Source: Solibacillus sp. FSL H8-0538
GTDB lineage: Bacteria; Bacillota; Bacilli; Bacillales_A; Planococcaceae
Reading direction: 5' to 3'
DNA: 64,000 nt
Assembly (NCBI RefSeq): GCF_038003525.1
Contig: NZ_JBBOPI010000002.1
Span: forward strand, 124,001 to 188,000
Below, in pieces: positions 43,488 to 53,689 of the stretch; the first letter of the stretch is position 1, and each line of letters begins with the position of its first letter. A model generated the notes under the pieces. The model saw nothing but the letters and a program-made list of their open reading frames with translations. It did no database searches and was not told where the DNA came from. The position numbers and the translations under genes are program-made.

Positions 43488-43980
43488 CCTGTCGACGTAA
43501 TTTGTATCAAACTTTATTATAAACTTATCTTAGGGTAACGACATTCAAACATATGTAAATAAAGAGTTCAAACATATTTTATATATCAAATATGTTTGAA
43601 CTCTTTTGTTGTTGCTTTGTAAAAAAAAAATTGATTAAGAAGGTGCTGCAAACATTCATTTAATGACAGAACAAAAGCATATTTTGAAAAAACATTGAAC
43701 AAAATGAGAGCTTTTAAGATAAGAGTCGCTTCTTCCACAATCGCGCCCGTTTGTGGAATAACTAATATATAAGATGTTTCACCATTAAACTGTTTACCGT
43801 AGTGTATCTGAAAGATGAAACAAAATCGATCTTTTGAATGGTTTCAAAAGATCGACTAATCTATAATGTTCAGAGGAGTACAAAGTAATGAAAACTTCAA
43901 TAGGTAGAATTAATTGTACCGTTTAATCTAAAATCAAACTTTGTTAAACAGATCAAACTAGAAAGTAGCTGAGAGATATA
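43488..43980. other. Intergenic region
   Basis: Holds an 18-bp perfect hairpin, AAGAGTTCAAACATATTT and its complement (43562-43605), followed by T-rich DNA, and a palindrome-family unit (43731-43759). No gene with a ribosome site. Confidence 0.5.
43562..43609 (+). terminator. Terminator-like 18-bp hairpin
   Basis: Perfect arms with an 8-base loop, followed by TTTTG. No intact gene ends into it on the plus strand. Confidence 0.6.
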
Positions 43981-44511
43981 ATGAAATTTCGTTTAAAAGA
44001 TGGAAATGAAGTAACGATAAAAGAGGCGACTAAAGAATACGCCCAACATATGATCGATTTCTATAATATCGTGGGTGGAGAAACTGATTTTCTTTCATTC
44101 GGAAAAAATGAATTTAAACGCAATAAAGAGGAATATAAAGAGTTTATAGAATCTACACGCCTGGAACAAAACTCCATCATATTACTTGCAACCATAAATG
44201 ATGAAATTATTAGTATAGCATCCATTAATTCTAGCCAGAAGGACAGAATGAAACATGTAGGTACATTAGGAATCGTTATTAGCGAACAGTTTACTGGACT
44301 AGGCTTAGGCAGAAAAATGATGGAACAAATGATCCAGTGGGCATCCTCAAATGGGATAACTAACAAAATTAGTCTCGTAACTAGAGAAGATAATGTTCTA
44401 GCCATTAAATTGTACGAAAAGCTCGGGTTTGAAAAAGAAGGCCTCATTAAAAAAGACAATTTAATTAATGGAATTTATTACAACACGATTTTGATGGGAT
44501 TATTTATTTAG
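43981..44511 (+). CDS. GNAT family N-acetyltransferase
   Basis: 176 residues. Motif A is VGTLGIVISEQFTGLGLGRK with the Q/RxxGxG loop, followed by TNKISLVTREDNVLAIKLYE and KLGFEKEGLIKKDNLINGIY. It is of the PA4534/SpeG-like ribosomal- or small-molecule-acetylating type. A weak GAGAGA site precedes the ATG. Substrate unknown. Confidence 0.9.
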   Translation: MKFRLKDGNEVTIKEATKEYAQHMIDFYNIVGGETDFLSFGKNEFKRNKEEYKEFIESTRLEQNSIILLATINDEIISIASINSSQKDRMKHVGTLGIVISEQFTGLGLGRKMMEQMIQWASSNGITNKISLVTREDNVLAIKLYEKLGFEKEGLIKKDNLINGIYYNTILMGLFI

Positions 44512-45241
44512 TCTTTATTGGGAGAAATTATAGCGCATTCATACGCTGTAGAAAGCCGATTTTAGGAATATAAAATGAACGAGCATTTGTGCCTTGGAAC
44601 GTACCAGGTGCCAAGCGCTATTATCCACATTCAATAGACAAATATATAAACGCCTTCCGAATGATTAATACAATTACCTGCGCTCGACTTTCTTAAAGAA
44701 GTAAATCCCTCCCTTTAAATTCACAGAAAGACCAAAAGGTAGGAAAATTCTTTTTAAATTCCTACCTTTCAATAAAAATGACTGATCCAGCTACTGAAAA
44801 ATCTCATTTAATTATCATATGGTTCTTCAGAGTTAATTCTAAATTGATAACAGTTTATATTAAAGATTTTATACTTTCACTTGTTCAACAATCTGGCCCT
44901 TTAATGAAAACAGGCGCAGATCCTTGTTACAGAATCGCGCCCGATTGTTGAATATCGTTTTTCAATTAAAGGCCCTGTAATTGAAGTATAGGAACGATAA
45001 AAAATTCAGTTTGTTTTAAAGCGTCAAATATACAGGTTTTTATTCAGATAATACACTCTACATAATCTTGAAAAGTACTATCGTAGCCCTGTTTATATAT
45101 TTGCAAAAAAAAGCTGTATAAACAATATTTTAAAGGAAAATCCAAGAAATGCTGGTTTAACAGCATTTCTTGGATTTCGGTCTCTCTCCAAACTTTGATT
45201 TGGGAACGTTTTCTCATTTATCAATGAATAAGTGTATGTAT
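44512..45241. other. Intergenic region rich in hairpins
   Basis: GGTAGGAA/TTCCTACC hairpin with a T tail (44731-44773), two palindrome-family units (44881-44910, 44925-44955), a 17-bp perfect hairpin AAATCCAAGAAATGCTG (45138-45177) and a CCAAACTTTGATTTGGGAAC palindrome (45188-45210). No gene. Confidence 0.55.
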
Positions 45242-45880
45242 TTATTCATTGATAATAAAGTAATGTAGTGCGTCGTTTACTTTTGTCATAGCTTTTAAGG
45301 ATTCGGTTGTGTTGATTGGTTCAACATCTAAAGAATGATTAGCACGGGCTATTTCAATTAAAGTAAAATTAGGCTTCATTTGAATTTCCCTAATTTTATT
45401 AGGTTCATAATGACCATCATTTGTACCAATTATCATTAAAATTTCATTCGAACTTCGCATTATATTTTCATATAAACCGTCAATTTTTAGTAAAGGTGTA
45501 AACAATACTAATTTAGTATTTTGTGAAGTATTATTATTTGCATATTTAAAACTAATTGGAATTGTCCCTAAAGATTTTCCTAAGAATATAATTTCTTTAT
45601 ATTCCCTTGTAGCAAGAACCTCTTCAATTACAGAATCTACCTCTTCAATTATTACGTTTCTAAAATACTCCACATCTTTCTCAAATAATGTAGGTTCATA
45701 AGAATAATGAACTTGAACAACATCGAAATTATTTTGAAGCATTTCCATTTTTGAATAATACATTAACGGTTTGTCATATAAATAATTTGAACCCGATAAC
45801 ATAAAACAAATTGTTTTAGAATTATTTTCAATATACGTATATTTAATTTTTTTGGGTGTTTCTTTACTGGTTACTTTCAT
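45242..45880 (-). CDS. Alpha/beta hydrolase family protein
   Basis: 212 residues, short for the fold. Nucleophile elbow IIFLGKSLGTIPISF (Ser in GKSLG), acid in IGTNDGHYEPNK and His in IARANHSLDVEP complete a likely triad. The N-terminal TICFMLSGSNYLYDKPLMYY carries the oxyanion loop region. GGAGGGAG precedes the ATG. Cytoplasmic, with no signal peptide. Substrate unknown. Confidence 0.82.
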   Translation of the reverse strand: MKVTSKETPKKIKYTYIENNSKTICFMLSGSNYLYDKPLMYYSKMEMLQNNFDVVQVHYSYEPTLFEKDVEYFRNVIIEEVDSVIEEVLATREYKEIIFLGKSLGTIPISFKYANNNTSQNTKLVLFTPLLKIDGLYENIMRSSNEILMIIGTNDGHYEPNKIREIQMKPNFTLIEIARANHSLDVEPINTTESLKAMTKVNDALHYFIINE

Positions 45881-46127
45881 TAAATCTCCCTCCCTTTAAA
45901 ACCACTTACTTCAACGAAACTATCTTATATCCTTCTTAAATTGATTACCAAAGCGTCTACATATCTTAAAAAATTGTTATTCAATATTATGGCCCGATTC
46001 TGGTATAACGTTGCATGACGGTTGCTCGCAAATGCGAATAGCCAAGATAGTTGCACTGCTGTTTTTAAGCAATAAATCATCCCTTTTACTGAGCGATACT
46101 AAACCTATATTCCTTACCACTCAACCG

Positions 46128-47051
46128 TCACGCACCGGATTTCGCTTCATACATATACAGCTCATCCCCGTCCAAAAACAGCAACTTGCTCTCACGGTTA
46201 TTCACTAATTGCGGTTCGATAGGCTTACCATCCGGCTTCATCAGCTCGATTTTACGGACAGTCTTATATTCATTACCTTCACGTTGTAACTCAAAGAGTG
46301 TACGTTCTCCTCTGCCTTGGTGTGCAACGATCGTCTCCCCATTCACCGCAAACGCCCGAAAATAAATATCTTCGGGTGAATAATACGATGTGAGACCCTC
46401 TCTCCGTACTCCAATCTTCGAATCTGTGCTGAAGAAAAAACAAATTCCTCCATCATCTATACCATTCAGCGCCAAACACTCAAAAATAAAATATTCCTCA
46501 TCCTCTTCAAGCGAATCCTTCTTACCACCAGACGCATCCCAGCCAACTAGCCCGCTTTGGCCAACCGGATTCTCCCAGCCGTAATTGCCGAAAACTCCTT
46601 CATCAAAGTACCCTGTCCAAATCTCTTGATTCTTTGTTACGTACACATGCTCAATACCATCTCCTAAACAAAATGATCGGATAAAACACCCATTTTCATC
46701 ATAGACACGTGCGTTTTCTTCAATATTTTGTGCATCATGGTAATACGACCGTGCACATACAAGTAGAATATGTTCGTTATCAATCGGCTGTATGTAATGA
46801 TAATTCCATGTCTCTTTCGGCAAATCCAGCACTTTCTTCTGTCCATCTTTCAGATGAATGACTTGATATCTATAGCTTTTTTCCGTAACGGTTGCAGGGA
46901 AGCAACCATCGATTAGTGGAATTTGCTCTTCCACAAGTAGGACAAATACATCGTTTTCATGTCCAAGTGCAATCGAAAGAGGCGTCATTTGTTTCAGCTC
47001 TTCGTTCAGATTAGCTATTGGATTCATGGGTATTTTGAGTATTGATTTCAT
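46128..47051 (-). CDS. Conserved hypothetical protein, beta-propeller-like
   Basis: 307 residues without a signal peptide or membrane segment. The sequence cycles through short beta-strand-like segments (DVFVLLVEEQIP, RYQVIHLKDGQKKVLDLPKE, ENARVYDENGCFIRSFCLGD, GKSKLLFLDGDELYMYEAKS-like end), which suggests a propeller. Conserved bits include WTGYFDEGVFGNYGWENPVG and GWDASGGK. I recognise no named family. AT-rich DNA upstream has only a weak GAAAG site. Confidence 0.7.
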   Translation of the reverse strand: MKSILKIPMNPIANLNEELKQMTPLSIALGHENDVFVLLVEEQIPLIDGCFPATVTEKSYRYQVIHLKDGQKKVLDLPKETWNYHYIQPIDNEHILLVCARSYYHDAQNIEENARVYDENGCFIRSFCLGDGIEHVYVTKNQEIWTGYFDEGVFGNYGWENPVGQSGLVGWDASGGKKDSLEEDEEYFIFECLALNGIDDGGICFFFSTDSKIGVRREGLTSYYSPEDIYFRAFAVNGETIVAHQGRGERTLFELQREGNEYKTVRKIELMKPDGKPIEPQLVNNRESKLLFLDGDELYMYEAKSGA

Positions 47052-47579
47052 TTTCTTTCAGCAACCTTTCCTGTATAAAGAATTACTGCACTAAATATCC
47101 TTTTCTTTCCTCGACAGTTTTCATACGCAAAAAAAATTGAAGTAATAATGATTTTAATTCTTTTTCATCCAAATGATTAATCGTATTTTTTTATTTCATT
47201 ATACAATTAATTAACGCCATCAAGAAAATTTTACCACTTTTTAAAACGCACCGAAAGCGTCGTTAGGTAACATTTCTTAAAAGATTGTTACTCCACAATC
47301 TGGCCCGTTTGTGGAACAAGAAAAAATCCTGCATTTCAACTCAGGATTTTCAGTCAAACTTTTTTTAAACGTCGCGACTTTATTTCAAATCTACACGTTC
47401 TTCATCAAAAGACACCTCCCTATAAAGTAAGGATAGAAAAAAAATGAGAATTTCCGTATAATCTTCAATCCAGCTCTTGTGTAAATGATTCGACTGCCGA
47501 ATCAGTAGCTATCCCTCTCCTTTTCAATCATCAAAAAACAGGAATCTTTTAGCTGATACAATGCATCTTCATGAAGGAA
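47052..47579. other. Intergenic region
   Basis: Holds a palindrome-family unit (47285-47320), a terminator AAAATCCTG...CAGGATTTT with minus-strand T run (47322-47352) for the genes upstream on that strand, and a GATTCGACTGCCGAATCAGT repeat (47486-47512) matching one at 48339. Confidence 0.5.
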
Positions 47580-47819
47580 CTAAAATGAGAAGGTGATATT
47601 TTTTTTAGTTTCTTCTTGAACTTCAAAGTTACAGTGTTCAATATTTTCAATTAGGTTTCGTGTATTTTCAACTGCGTCAGGTAAACCAGCCTGTTGATGT
47701 TTGGCAAGCATCAAATTTAAATGGTTCACAACTATTTCTAAGTCCGCTTGATTTGCCTTTCGAATCGGTTTTTTCCGAGCTTGTGCTAACAGGGCATCAA
47801 CTTCTTGTTTACTTAACAT
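47580..47819 (-). CDS. Small conserved hypothetical protein
   Basis: 79 residues, acidic and helical: LSKQEVDALLAQARKKPIRK, VNHLNLMLAKHQQAGLPDAV. No domain was recognised. It follows the interrupted gene at 47831-48301 after 11 bases, and the two are likely co-transcribed. The ribosome site is GGAAG just upstream. Confidence 0.6.
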   Translation of the reverse strand: MLSKQEVDALLAQARKKPIRKANQADLEIVVNHLNLMLAKHQQAGLPDAVENTRNLIENIEHCNFEVQEETKKNITFSF

Positions 47820-47830
47820 CTAATTCTTCC

Positions 47831-48301
47831 TTATATTTTAGAAAGTAACCAATTCTCCATAATTTTCTCCACATTCTCTTCTTTTGGCATCCTTAAGAAC
47901 ATTTTGCTGAGCTGTTCTATATTTGTATCTAAAAAAAGAATCTTTTCATTTAACTCTTTTGCATAAACACAATATCCCTCGTATTCCGTCTCATCAAGAT
48001 ATACGATGGGGTGTTCGTGCTGCATCGTACAAAGAATCATTTCTGCATGCAAATTTGACTAAATGGTTTCAACTTGATGCAAAAAGACTCTATGTACGGG
48101 AATGACCGGAGCGTATATACATTCTCGATGTTCATCACCAAAATCATGTTCTGCAACAAGGATTTGATAATAATCCACTTCTCTAAATGCTTCTTTCTCC
48201 CGTTCCTTAAGAAAAATAGTAATAAATTTTTTCGATAATTTATGCAAATGTCGATGGGGAGGTAGTTTCTCACCAACTACTAATAAAGTGAACGATTCCA
48301 T
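47831..48301 (-). pseudogene. Hypothetical gene with an in-frame amber codon
   Basis: A single frame of 156 codons from ATG 48301 (MESFTLLVVGEKLPPHRHLH) runs to 47831 (MENWLLSKI), with one TAG at about 48059-48061 between HRVFLHQVETI and SNLHAEMILCTMQHEHPIVY. Both halves keep coding quality and there is no frameshift. It could be a recent nonsense mutation, a sequencing error or a readthrough site. Family not recognised. Confidence 0.6.
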
Positions 48302-48338
48302 TCTATACTCCTAACTCATTTTTCTGCCCTCAATTGAA

Positions 48339-48375
48339 CGATTCGGCTGCCGAATAAGTAATCATCGCCCTCTAT
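48339..48375. repeat. GATTCGGCTGCCGAATAAGTA repeat family member
   Basis: Matches 47486-47520 in the palindromic core (ATTCG-C-GCCGAAT) and in the following AT-C-CCTCT. Confidence 0.5.
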
Positions 48376-48654
48376 TATTGCAAAGGCATGAAGGCAACTT
48401 GCCATTTTCGGGAAATAATTTATTGCCAACTTAACTTAGTTCTTGATTTCCCTCAAAATTAATAAACGTGTTCGAAATTAATATTGATTACCCTATTCAT
48501 TAATTTCCTCCCATTGTTCAGTAAATAAAATTTTATATATTAGCTGCTTCATAAAATCTTTGGACGTTACAGCAACAAAGACCTGTTCATGTTCTTTTTG
48601 CCCTACCCTTCCTCCACTTTGATGAATAGAATAATGAGGAAAGGAGGAATTTTC

Positions 48655-48792
48655 ATGGGATACACTGGATATGTAGGTAATAATAATAATTACTGCGGAG
48701 GCAATAACAATGGTTCAACATTCGTTCTAATCGTTGTACTATTCATTCTTTTAATTATTGTCGGCGCTACTTTAATGCATACAAAGTATTAA
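48655..48792 (+). CDS. YjcZ family sporulation-type mini-protein
   Basis: 45 residues: a Gly/Asn-rich N-terminus (MGYTGYVGNNNNYCGGNNNG) and one membrane helix (STFVLIVVLFILLIIVGATL) ending in MHTKY. The layout and YCGG-type repeat match the small YjcZ/CotE-dependent membrane peptides of Bacilli. AAAGGAGGAATTTTC precedes the ATG, so the shorter start within the longer frame is firm. Function unknown, probably sporulation-linked. Confidence 0.85.
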   Translation: MGYTGYVGNNNNYCGGNNNGSTFVLIVVLFILLIIVGATLMHTKY

Positions 48793-49156
48793 CATTTCCA
48801 ATTTTAAGTGTAAAAAAATAGGATTTAACTTTCATTCAGACTATCTTTTAATGGATATGGCTAAAGCCTCCATCATCGTCATAGTTGTTTCCAAAATCAA
48901 ATAGTCTCCAAACCTCTTTCATACGCTATAACCCTACTGTAATTGTAGTGTGAAGCTAATTTATCCCCACCCCTCTTTATTTATTGGTGTGGGCACTTTG
49001 AAAAGGACGTGACCCATCCCCTCCGTATACTGACAATATCTTCCTCAAAATACGTAACATGAATATTTATTTTTCAAAAGAAAGTATTGATAAGATTAAT
49101 GCCATCTCTAATTTTTACAACTATATATCGAATGTCAACACTAAACTGAACAACTT
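48793..49156. other. Intergenic region
   Basis: No gene with a ribosome site. The right-hand 20 bases before the IS3 remnant (CTAAACTGAACAACTTTTAT) may be the end of that element. Confidence 0.35.
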
Positions 49157-49487
49157 TTATAAGGACCGCTGCTTAAACTCAATTGGCGTTAGATAGCCCA
49201 TTGTTTGATGAATTCGAATGTTATTGAACCAGCTCACATAATCCCAAAGTGCAAGATCTAGCTGTTCAAGTGAAAGGAACGTGCGTTGGTACACAAATTC
49301 GATTTTAAAACTCTTGTATGTGGCTTCTGCTCATGTCTATCATAGGGACATCCCTTTGCACTTAGTGAACGTTGAATACCGAATGCCTCAGTTACTTCTG
49401 CCATTAATTGATTATCAAATTCGGAACCACGGTCTGTGTGAAATAATTGTACGTTGGTTAAGTTGCCCTTAATACTGCTCAATGCTA
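49157..49487 (-). pseudogene. IS3 family transposase, C-terminal remnant
   Basis: On the minus strand LFHTDRGSEFDNQLM has the second Asp of the DDE motif and AFGIQRSLSAKGCPYD continues it. After a frameshift comes WFNNIRIHQTMGYLTPIEFK then QRSL-stop, the typical IS3/IS150 OrfB ending. OrfA and the N-terminal half of OrfB are gone. Confidence 0.82.
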
Positions 49488-49555
49488 AATGAAATAATAA
49501 GAAATTACGAAAATGAATGTAATAGGGGCATTCAAAAGTGAGTTAATAAGATAAA

Positions 49556-49600
49556 AAAAGAGCCAATTCTGATTGGATTTCAATCGGAATTGGCTCTTTC
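49556..49600 (-). terminator. Terminator of the first MerR-like relic
   Basis: AGAGCCAATTCTGATTG with its complement and T runs. A related hairpin ends the second relic at 53646-53686. Confidence 0.75.
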
Positions 49601-50060
49601 TCTATTCAACCAGACGTTCGTGATATTCATGTAGCGCATGCGTCTACTGCACTGAGAAATGTTCGTTAATATAGGCAGCAATGTACTGTTTCTATTCGAT
49701 TTCGATTCGCGTAGAACTGAAAAGTTTTCCGAAGAGTTGCCATCCTTTTGTTGTTGCGTATTGCGTTAGAGCTTCATTTTTAAGACGCTTTGTTCAATGT
49801 GTTTTTCTCTGATTTTGATGGCGATGCCCTTACTATTTGATGTGAGAATGCCCTCTATTTTTTCTGCTAGTTTCTGGTTTTTCTGCTCTAGTTGTTTCCG
49901 TTATCGATTGAAGCTTTTCGATTTCTTGCGAAGATTCGGAAGGAAGAGCTGTTATTTTTGATGGAGAAAGTCCTCGTTTATGGTGAGCTTCATTTCTTCA
50001 GTATGTCTGATTTGTTTGAGTGGTTGGGTTATAGTATCTAAACGTTTCGAGATGGGGGAT
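49600..50060 (-). pseudogene. MerR-like/coiled-coil DNA-binding protein, relic copy A
   Basis: The DNA aligns over about 450 bases with the C-terminal half of the gene at 53690-54622 (same LFGKL, YIAAYI and LNRLENEALTQYA-coding stretches) but has several small insertions and deletions, and no frame stays open. Together with copy B it brackets the tryptophanase cluster as direct repeats about 4.1 kb apart. Confidence 0.75.
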
Positions 50061-50172
50061 TTCCGTAAGCTTGATGAAAATTTTTTCATAAGTGTAAAAA
50101 AATTTTCATAATGTCGTTTTTTTTGCATATATATATATCAAAACAAGATGCAAGAAATAAGGAGGGAAAAAT

Positions 50173-51558
50173 ATGAAATTTATGACAGCAGAACCATTTC
50201 GAATAAAGATGGTAGAGAGAATAAAGAAGACTACTAAGGAGGAACGCCAAGGGTGGTTAAAGGAGGCAAACTACAATGCGTTTAAAATAAAGGCTGAAAA
50301 TGTATATATTGATTGTTTAACAGACAGTGGAACATCTGCCATGAGTAGCGAGCAGTGGTCCGCATTAATGTTGGGAGACGAATCTTACGCTGGAAGTAAA
50401 AGTTTTTACAAATTAGAAGAGTCTGTTCAAGATATATTTGGTATGCCATATGTACAGCCAACTCACCAGGGAAGAGCTGCGGATTATATAATGGCCAAGT
50501 TGTATGCCAAAGAAGGAAAATATGCAATTGGTAATATGCATTTTGATACGTTTAGAGGGAATGCAGAAGTATTAGGGGCAATTCCAGTTGACTATGTGAT
50601 TGACGAAGGGAAAGATACTGCAAGTGCTGCTCACCCATTTAAAGGAAACATCGATATTAATAAAATAGAAAATTTAATTGAAGAAAAAGGAAGCGAGCAA
50701 ATTTCGGTTGTCATTATAACGGTTACTTGTAATAACAACGGTGGACAGCCCGTTTCCATGCAAAATATTAGAGAAGTGAGTGCATTAGCAGGAAGATATA
50801 ATATTCCTGTTGTAATAGATAGTGCGCGTTTAGCAGAGAACGCTTACTTTATTCAACAAAGAGAAGATGGATATAAAAATAAGTCAATTAAAGAGATTAC
50901 AAGGGAAATGTTTTCGTATTGTGAGACGGCTACAATGAGTTCAAAAAAAGATGGTCTAGTTAATATTGGGGGTCTCTTTGTTACAAGGGATGAAGAAGTT
51001 CTTCAAATGGCACAGCAATTAGCGATTGTACATGAAGGATTTATCACATATGGCGGATTAACAGGGCGAGATTTAGAGGCGCTTGCAGTTGGGTTGCAAG
51101 AGGGATGCGATCAGCAATATTTAGAGTATCGTATTAACCAGGTGAAATACCTTGGAGATCGGCTTGAAGAAAAGGGTGTTCCTATTGTAAAACCAACTGG
51201 AGGACACGGAGTTTATGTTGATGGTAGAAGGTTTTTCCCGCATATTCCACAACACGAATTTCCTTCTCAACGTCTCGTTGTAGCTCTTTATGAAGAAGCC
51301 GGAGTTCGTGCTGTCGAATTAGGTGCGTGTGCATTTGGCTCAAAAGATCCCGTTACTCAAGAACCTATATGGCCTGACGTAGAAACGATGAGAATAGGTA
51401 TCTCAAGAAGAGTATATACAAATAGTCATATGGATGTTATAGCTAATGCTTTAGGTGAGATATACAAAAATCGAAATGAATATAAAGGAATGAAACTTGT
51501 ATATGAAGGACCAATTACGTCTTTAAGACACTTTACTGCTGGATTTGAATTACTTTGA
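50173..51558 (+). CDS. tnaA: Tryptophanase
   Basis: 461 residues of the beta-eliminating-lyase family, converting tryptophan to indole, pyruvate and ammonia. Seen are LTDSGTSAMSSEQWSALMLG, the VQPTHQGRAAD segment, CNNNGGQPVSMQNIREVSAL, VVIDSARLAENAYF and the PLP Lys in TATMSSKKDGLVNIGG. Against tyrosine phenol-lyase speaks the RAVELGA stretch: that enzyme has Arg in MERG there, while tryptophanases have VEIG. GGAGGG precedes the ATG. No TnaC-like leader peptide with Trp was found in the 110 bases upstream. It is first in a three-gene run with a transporter and a regulator. Confidence 0.9.
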   Translation: MKFMTAEPFRIKMVERIKKTTKEERQGWLKEANYNAFKIKAENVYIDCLTDSGTSAMSSEQWSALMLGDESYAGSKSFYKLEESVQDIFGMPYVQPTHQGRAADYIMAKLYAKEGKYAIGNMHFDTFRGNAEVLGAIPVDYVIDEGKDTASAAHPFKGNIDINKIENLIEEKGSEQISVVIITVTCNNNGGQPVSMQNIREVSALAGRYNIPVVIDSARLAENAYFIQQREDGYKNKSIKEITREMFSYCETATMSSKKDGLVNIGGLFVTRDEEVLQMAQQLAIVHEGFITYGGLTGRDLEALAVGLQEGCDQQYLEYRINQVKYLGDRLEEKGVPIVKPTGGHGVYVDGRRFFPHIPQHEFPSQRLVVALYEEAGVRAVELGACAFGSKDPVTQEPIWPDVETMRIGISRRVYTNSHMDVIANALGEIYKNRNEYKGMKLVYEGPITSLRHFTAGFELL

Positions 51559-51618
51559 ATTTGATTTAAGTTAGAAATACTTTTTGCTATGAAGTCCCCA
51601 AAACAATGGAGGTGCTAA

Positions 51619-52968
51619 ATGAAAAATGGCGAAAGAGAACAATGGTCATCCAGTTTAGGGTTTATATTAGCATCAGTAGGTGGCGCAGTCGGATTAGGGG
51701 CGGTTTGGAAGTTCCCTTATACGGTTGGCCAATATGGAGGAGCAGCCTTCTTTATCGTATTTTTAGTCGTGCTTTTACTGATTGCCACACCCATTTTAAT
51801 GATTGAATTTGGGATTGGTAGAAAGACAAAATTAAATTATACCGGTGCTCTGAAGGTACTATTCCCGCAGAAAAAGTGGTATCTATTTGGAATAGTAGGA
51901 CTGATAGTTTTAATAATTGTATTATCTTTCTATATGGGTGTGTCTGGTTGGACAATTGCTTACTTATTTAAATCCTTATTTGGATCATACTCTGGAAATT
52001 CACCGGATTTGATAGCCAATGATTTTGGAAACTTTTTAAATTCCCCTCTGGAACTATTATTTTGGATGTTTGTAATGGCGGTGCTAACAGGGGTCGTTGT
52101 ATATAAAGGAATCCAAAAAGGCATAGAAAAAGTTTGTAAAGTCTTAATGCCACTTTTATTCATAATGATTATTATCTTATGCATAAGAGCAATCACATTA
52201 CCAGGAGCGCAAGCTGGACTTGAATTTTATTTAAAACCAGACTTCCGTGCACTCACTTTTGAGGGCATTCTTGCAGCAATCGGATTAGCCTTCTTTACGT
52301 TAGGTGTGGGGGCTGGAAACCTTGTTATATATGGAAGTTATCTTGATAATAAAAGGACTATTGCTAGTAATACCTTTATTATCGTAATTGCAGATGCTTT
52401 AATTGCAGTTATGATGGGGTTCATTATTTTCCCGGCTGTTTTTGCTTATGGAGTTGAACCTAGCGCTGGTCCACCGTTAGTATTTATCACATTGCCTATT
52501 ATTTTTGCTCAAATGAAATTCGGTATGCTGTTTGCTGTTATTTTTTATTTGCTTCTAATTTTTGCATGTTTAACTTCAACAATCGCCATATTGGAAGCTA
52601 TCGTAGGCTACTTCGTTGATGAATGGAAATGGAGTAGATTAAAAACTGTTTTAATAACGTTAACGGGTATATATGTTATAGGTGTATTCCAAATGTTATC
52701 TTTTGGCCCTCTGGCGGACTTTACTATCTTCGGGAAGACGATATTTGAGTTCTCGGACTATTTAGTATCTAACATCTTGTTACCTGGTGGGGGTCTCGCT
52801 TTACTTGTATTTGCTGGTTGGCTGCTAAAACCGAAGATGTTACTTGATGAAATAAACACTGGAAATGGTCTTAAAGTAAATCATTACTATACGATAACAG
52901 TGAGGTATCTTGCACCAATAGCCTTAGCGATTGTTTACTTACAATTATTGGGGATATTGAAACTTTAG
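51619..52968 (+). CDS. Sodium-dependent (NSS/SNF family) transporter, probably for tryptophan
   Basis: 449 residues with 11 or so membrane helices, typical of bacterial neurotransmitter:sodium symporters. It begins with WSSSLGFILASVGGAVGLGA then VWKFPYTVGQYGGAAFFIVF, the unwound TM1 sodium/substrate site. TM6/7 show AIGLAFFTLGVGAGNLVIYG. The tryptophanase next to it suggests tryptophan import, as for TnaT beside tryptophanase in Symbiobacterium. GGAGGTG lies before the ATG. Confidence 0.92.
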   Translation: MKNGEREQWSSSLGFILASVGGAVGLGAVWKFPYTVGQYGGAAFFIVFLVVLLLIATPILMIEFGIGRKTKLNYTGALKVLFPQKKWYLFGIVGLIVLIIVLSFYMGVSGWTIAYLFKSLFGSYSGNSPDLIANDFGNFLNSPLELLFWMFVMAVLTGVVVYKGIQKGIEKVCKVLMPLLFIMIIILCIRAITLPGAQAGLEFYLKPDFRALTFEGILAAIGLAFFTLGVGAGNLVIYGSYLDNKRTIASNTFIIVIADALIAVMMGFIIFPAVFAYGVEPSAGPPLVFITLPIIFAQMKFGMLFAVIFYLLLIFACLTSTIAILEAIVGYFVDEWKWSRLKTVLITLTGIYVIGVFQMLSFGPLADFTIFGKTIFEFSDYLVSNILLPGGGLALLVFAGWLLKPKMLLDEINTGNGLKVNHYYTITVRYLAPIALAIVYLQLLGILKL

Positions 52969-53022
52969 GAGACACATTTAACTTCATTGTAGTTCAGAAA
53001 AAAGAAATGGAAGGGTGAGCCA

Positions 53023-53631
53023 ATGGATTTATTAAACTATGTACCATTTGTTGGATTTTTAGCGCATTTTCTAGGACCAGATGTAGAAATAAGATTAAGT
53101 GATGCAGAGAAAGAAGAAGTAGTATATGCGCACCCTTCTGATATTTCGAAAGGAAGTTCTATTCTTGAAATTGAAAAGAGATTTATTGAGGAAGAACGTT
53201 ATAAGGAACGAGATTCAGTGATTGATTATAGAGCTCTTTCAGTTGATGGAAAAAAGCTGAAGTCTGCAACTCATTTTATTAAAAATCATAATAATCAACT
53301 ATTAGGACTCTTAACCATTAACTATCCCGTTGATGAACTAATTGAATTTCGGAATATGTTAAATAATTTAATTAGTGGGTATAGAACTAAAGAAGAAAAT
53401 TACTTTGAAAGTGTTACTTTATCTGTTGAGGAGTTAATGACAAATACGATTCAAGATGCTGTAAATAAGTTCAAAGTCCCGGCAAGTCGGCTTTCTTATG
53501 AAGAAAAGATGAAGCTTATTCAAACCTTAGATGAAAAAGGTACGTTTTTAATAAAAGGATCAGTTACAGAATTAGCAAAGATACTAAACACTTCTGAAAC
53601 GACTGTATATCGTTATATAAATAAATTGTAA
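53023..53631 (+). CDS. YheO/DauR-type transcriptional regulator
   Basis: 202 residues. A YheO-like PAS domain comes first (VGFLAHFLGPDVEIRLSDAE, VYAHPSDISKGS, LLGLLTINYPVDE), then a C-terminal HTH of the matching family (LSYEEKMKLIQTLDEKGTFL, IKGSVTELAKILNTSETTVY then RYINKL). Such regulators control amino-acid catabolism (DauR for D-arginine), so it likely regulates the tryptophanase operon it ends. It has its own GAAGGGTGAG ribosome site. Confidence 0.9.
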   Translation: MDLLNYVPFVGFLAHFLGPDVEIRLSDAEKEEVVYAHPSDISKGSSILEIEKRFIEEERYKERDSVIDYRALSVDGKKLKSATHFIKNHNNQLLGLLTINYPVDELIEFRNMLNNLISGYRTKEENYFESVTLSVEELMTNTIQDAVNKFKVPASRLSYEEKMKLIQTLDEKGTFLIKGSVTELAKILNTSETTVYRYINKL

Positions 53632-53689
53632 TATTATTTTAAAAACAGAGCCAACTTCGATTGAATTTCAATCAGAATTGGCTCAGTTT

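Noticed and set aside
50060-50172. TnaC-type leader peptide upstream of tnaA
   Set aside because: No short frame with a ribosome site and a Trp codon was found; only AT-rich DNA with an ATGAAAATTTTTTCAT palindrome.
50173-51558. Tyrosine phenol-lyase instead of tryptophanase
   Set aside because: The substrate-region stretch is RAVELG, as in tryptophanases (VEIG), not MERG with the phenol-binding Arg of tyrosine phenol-lyases.
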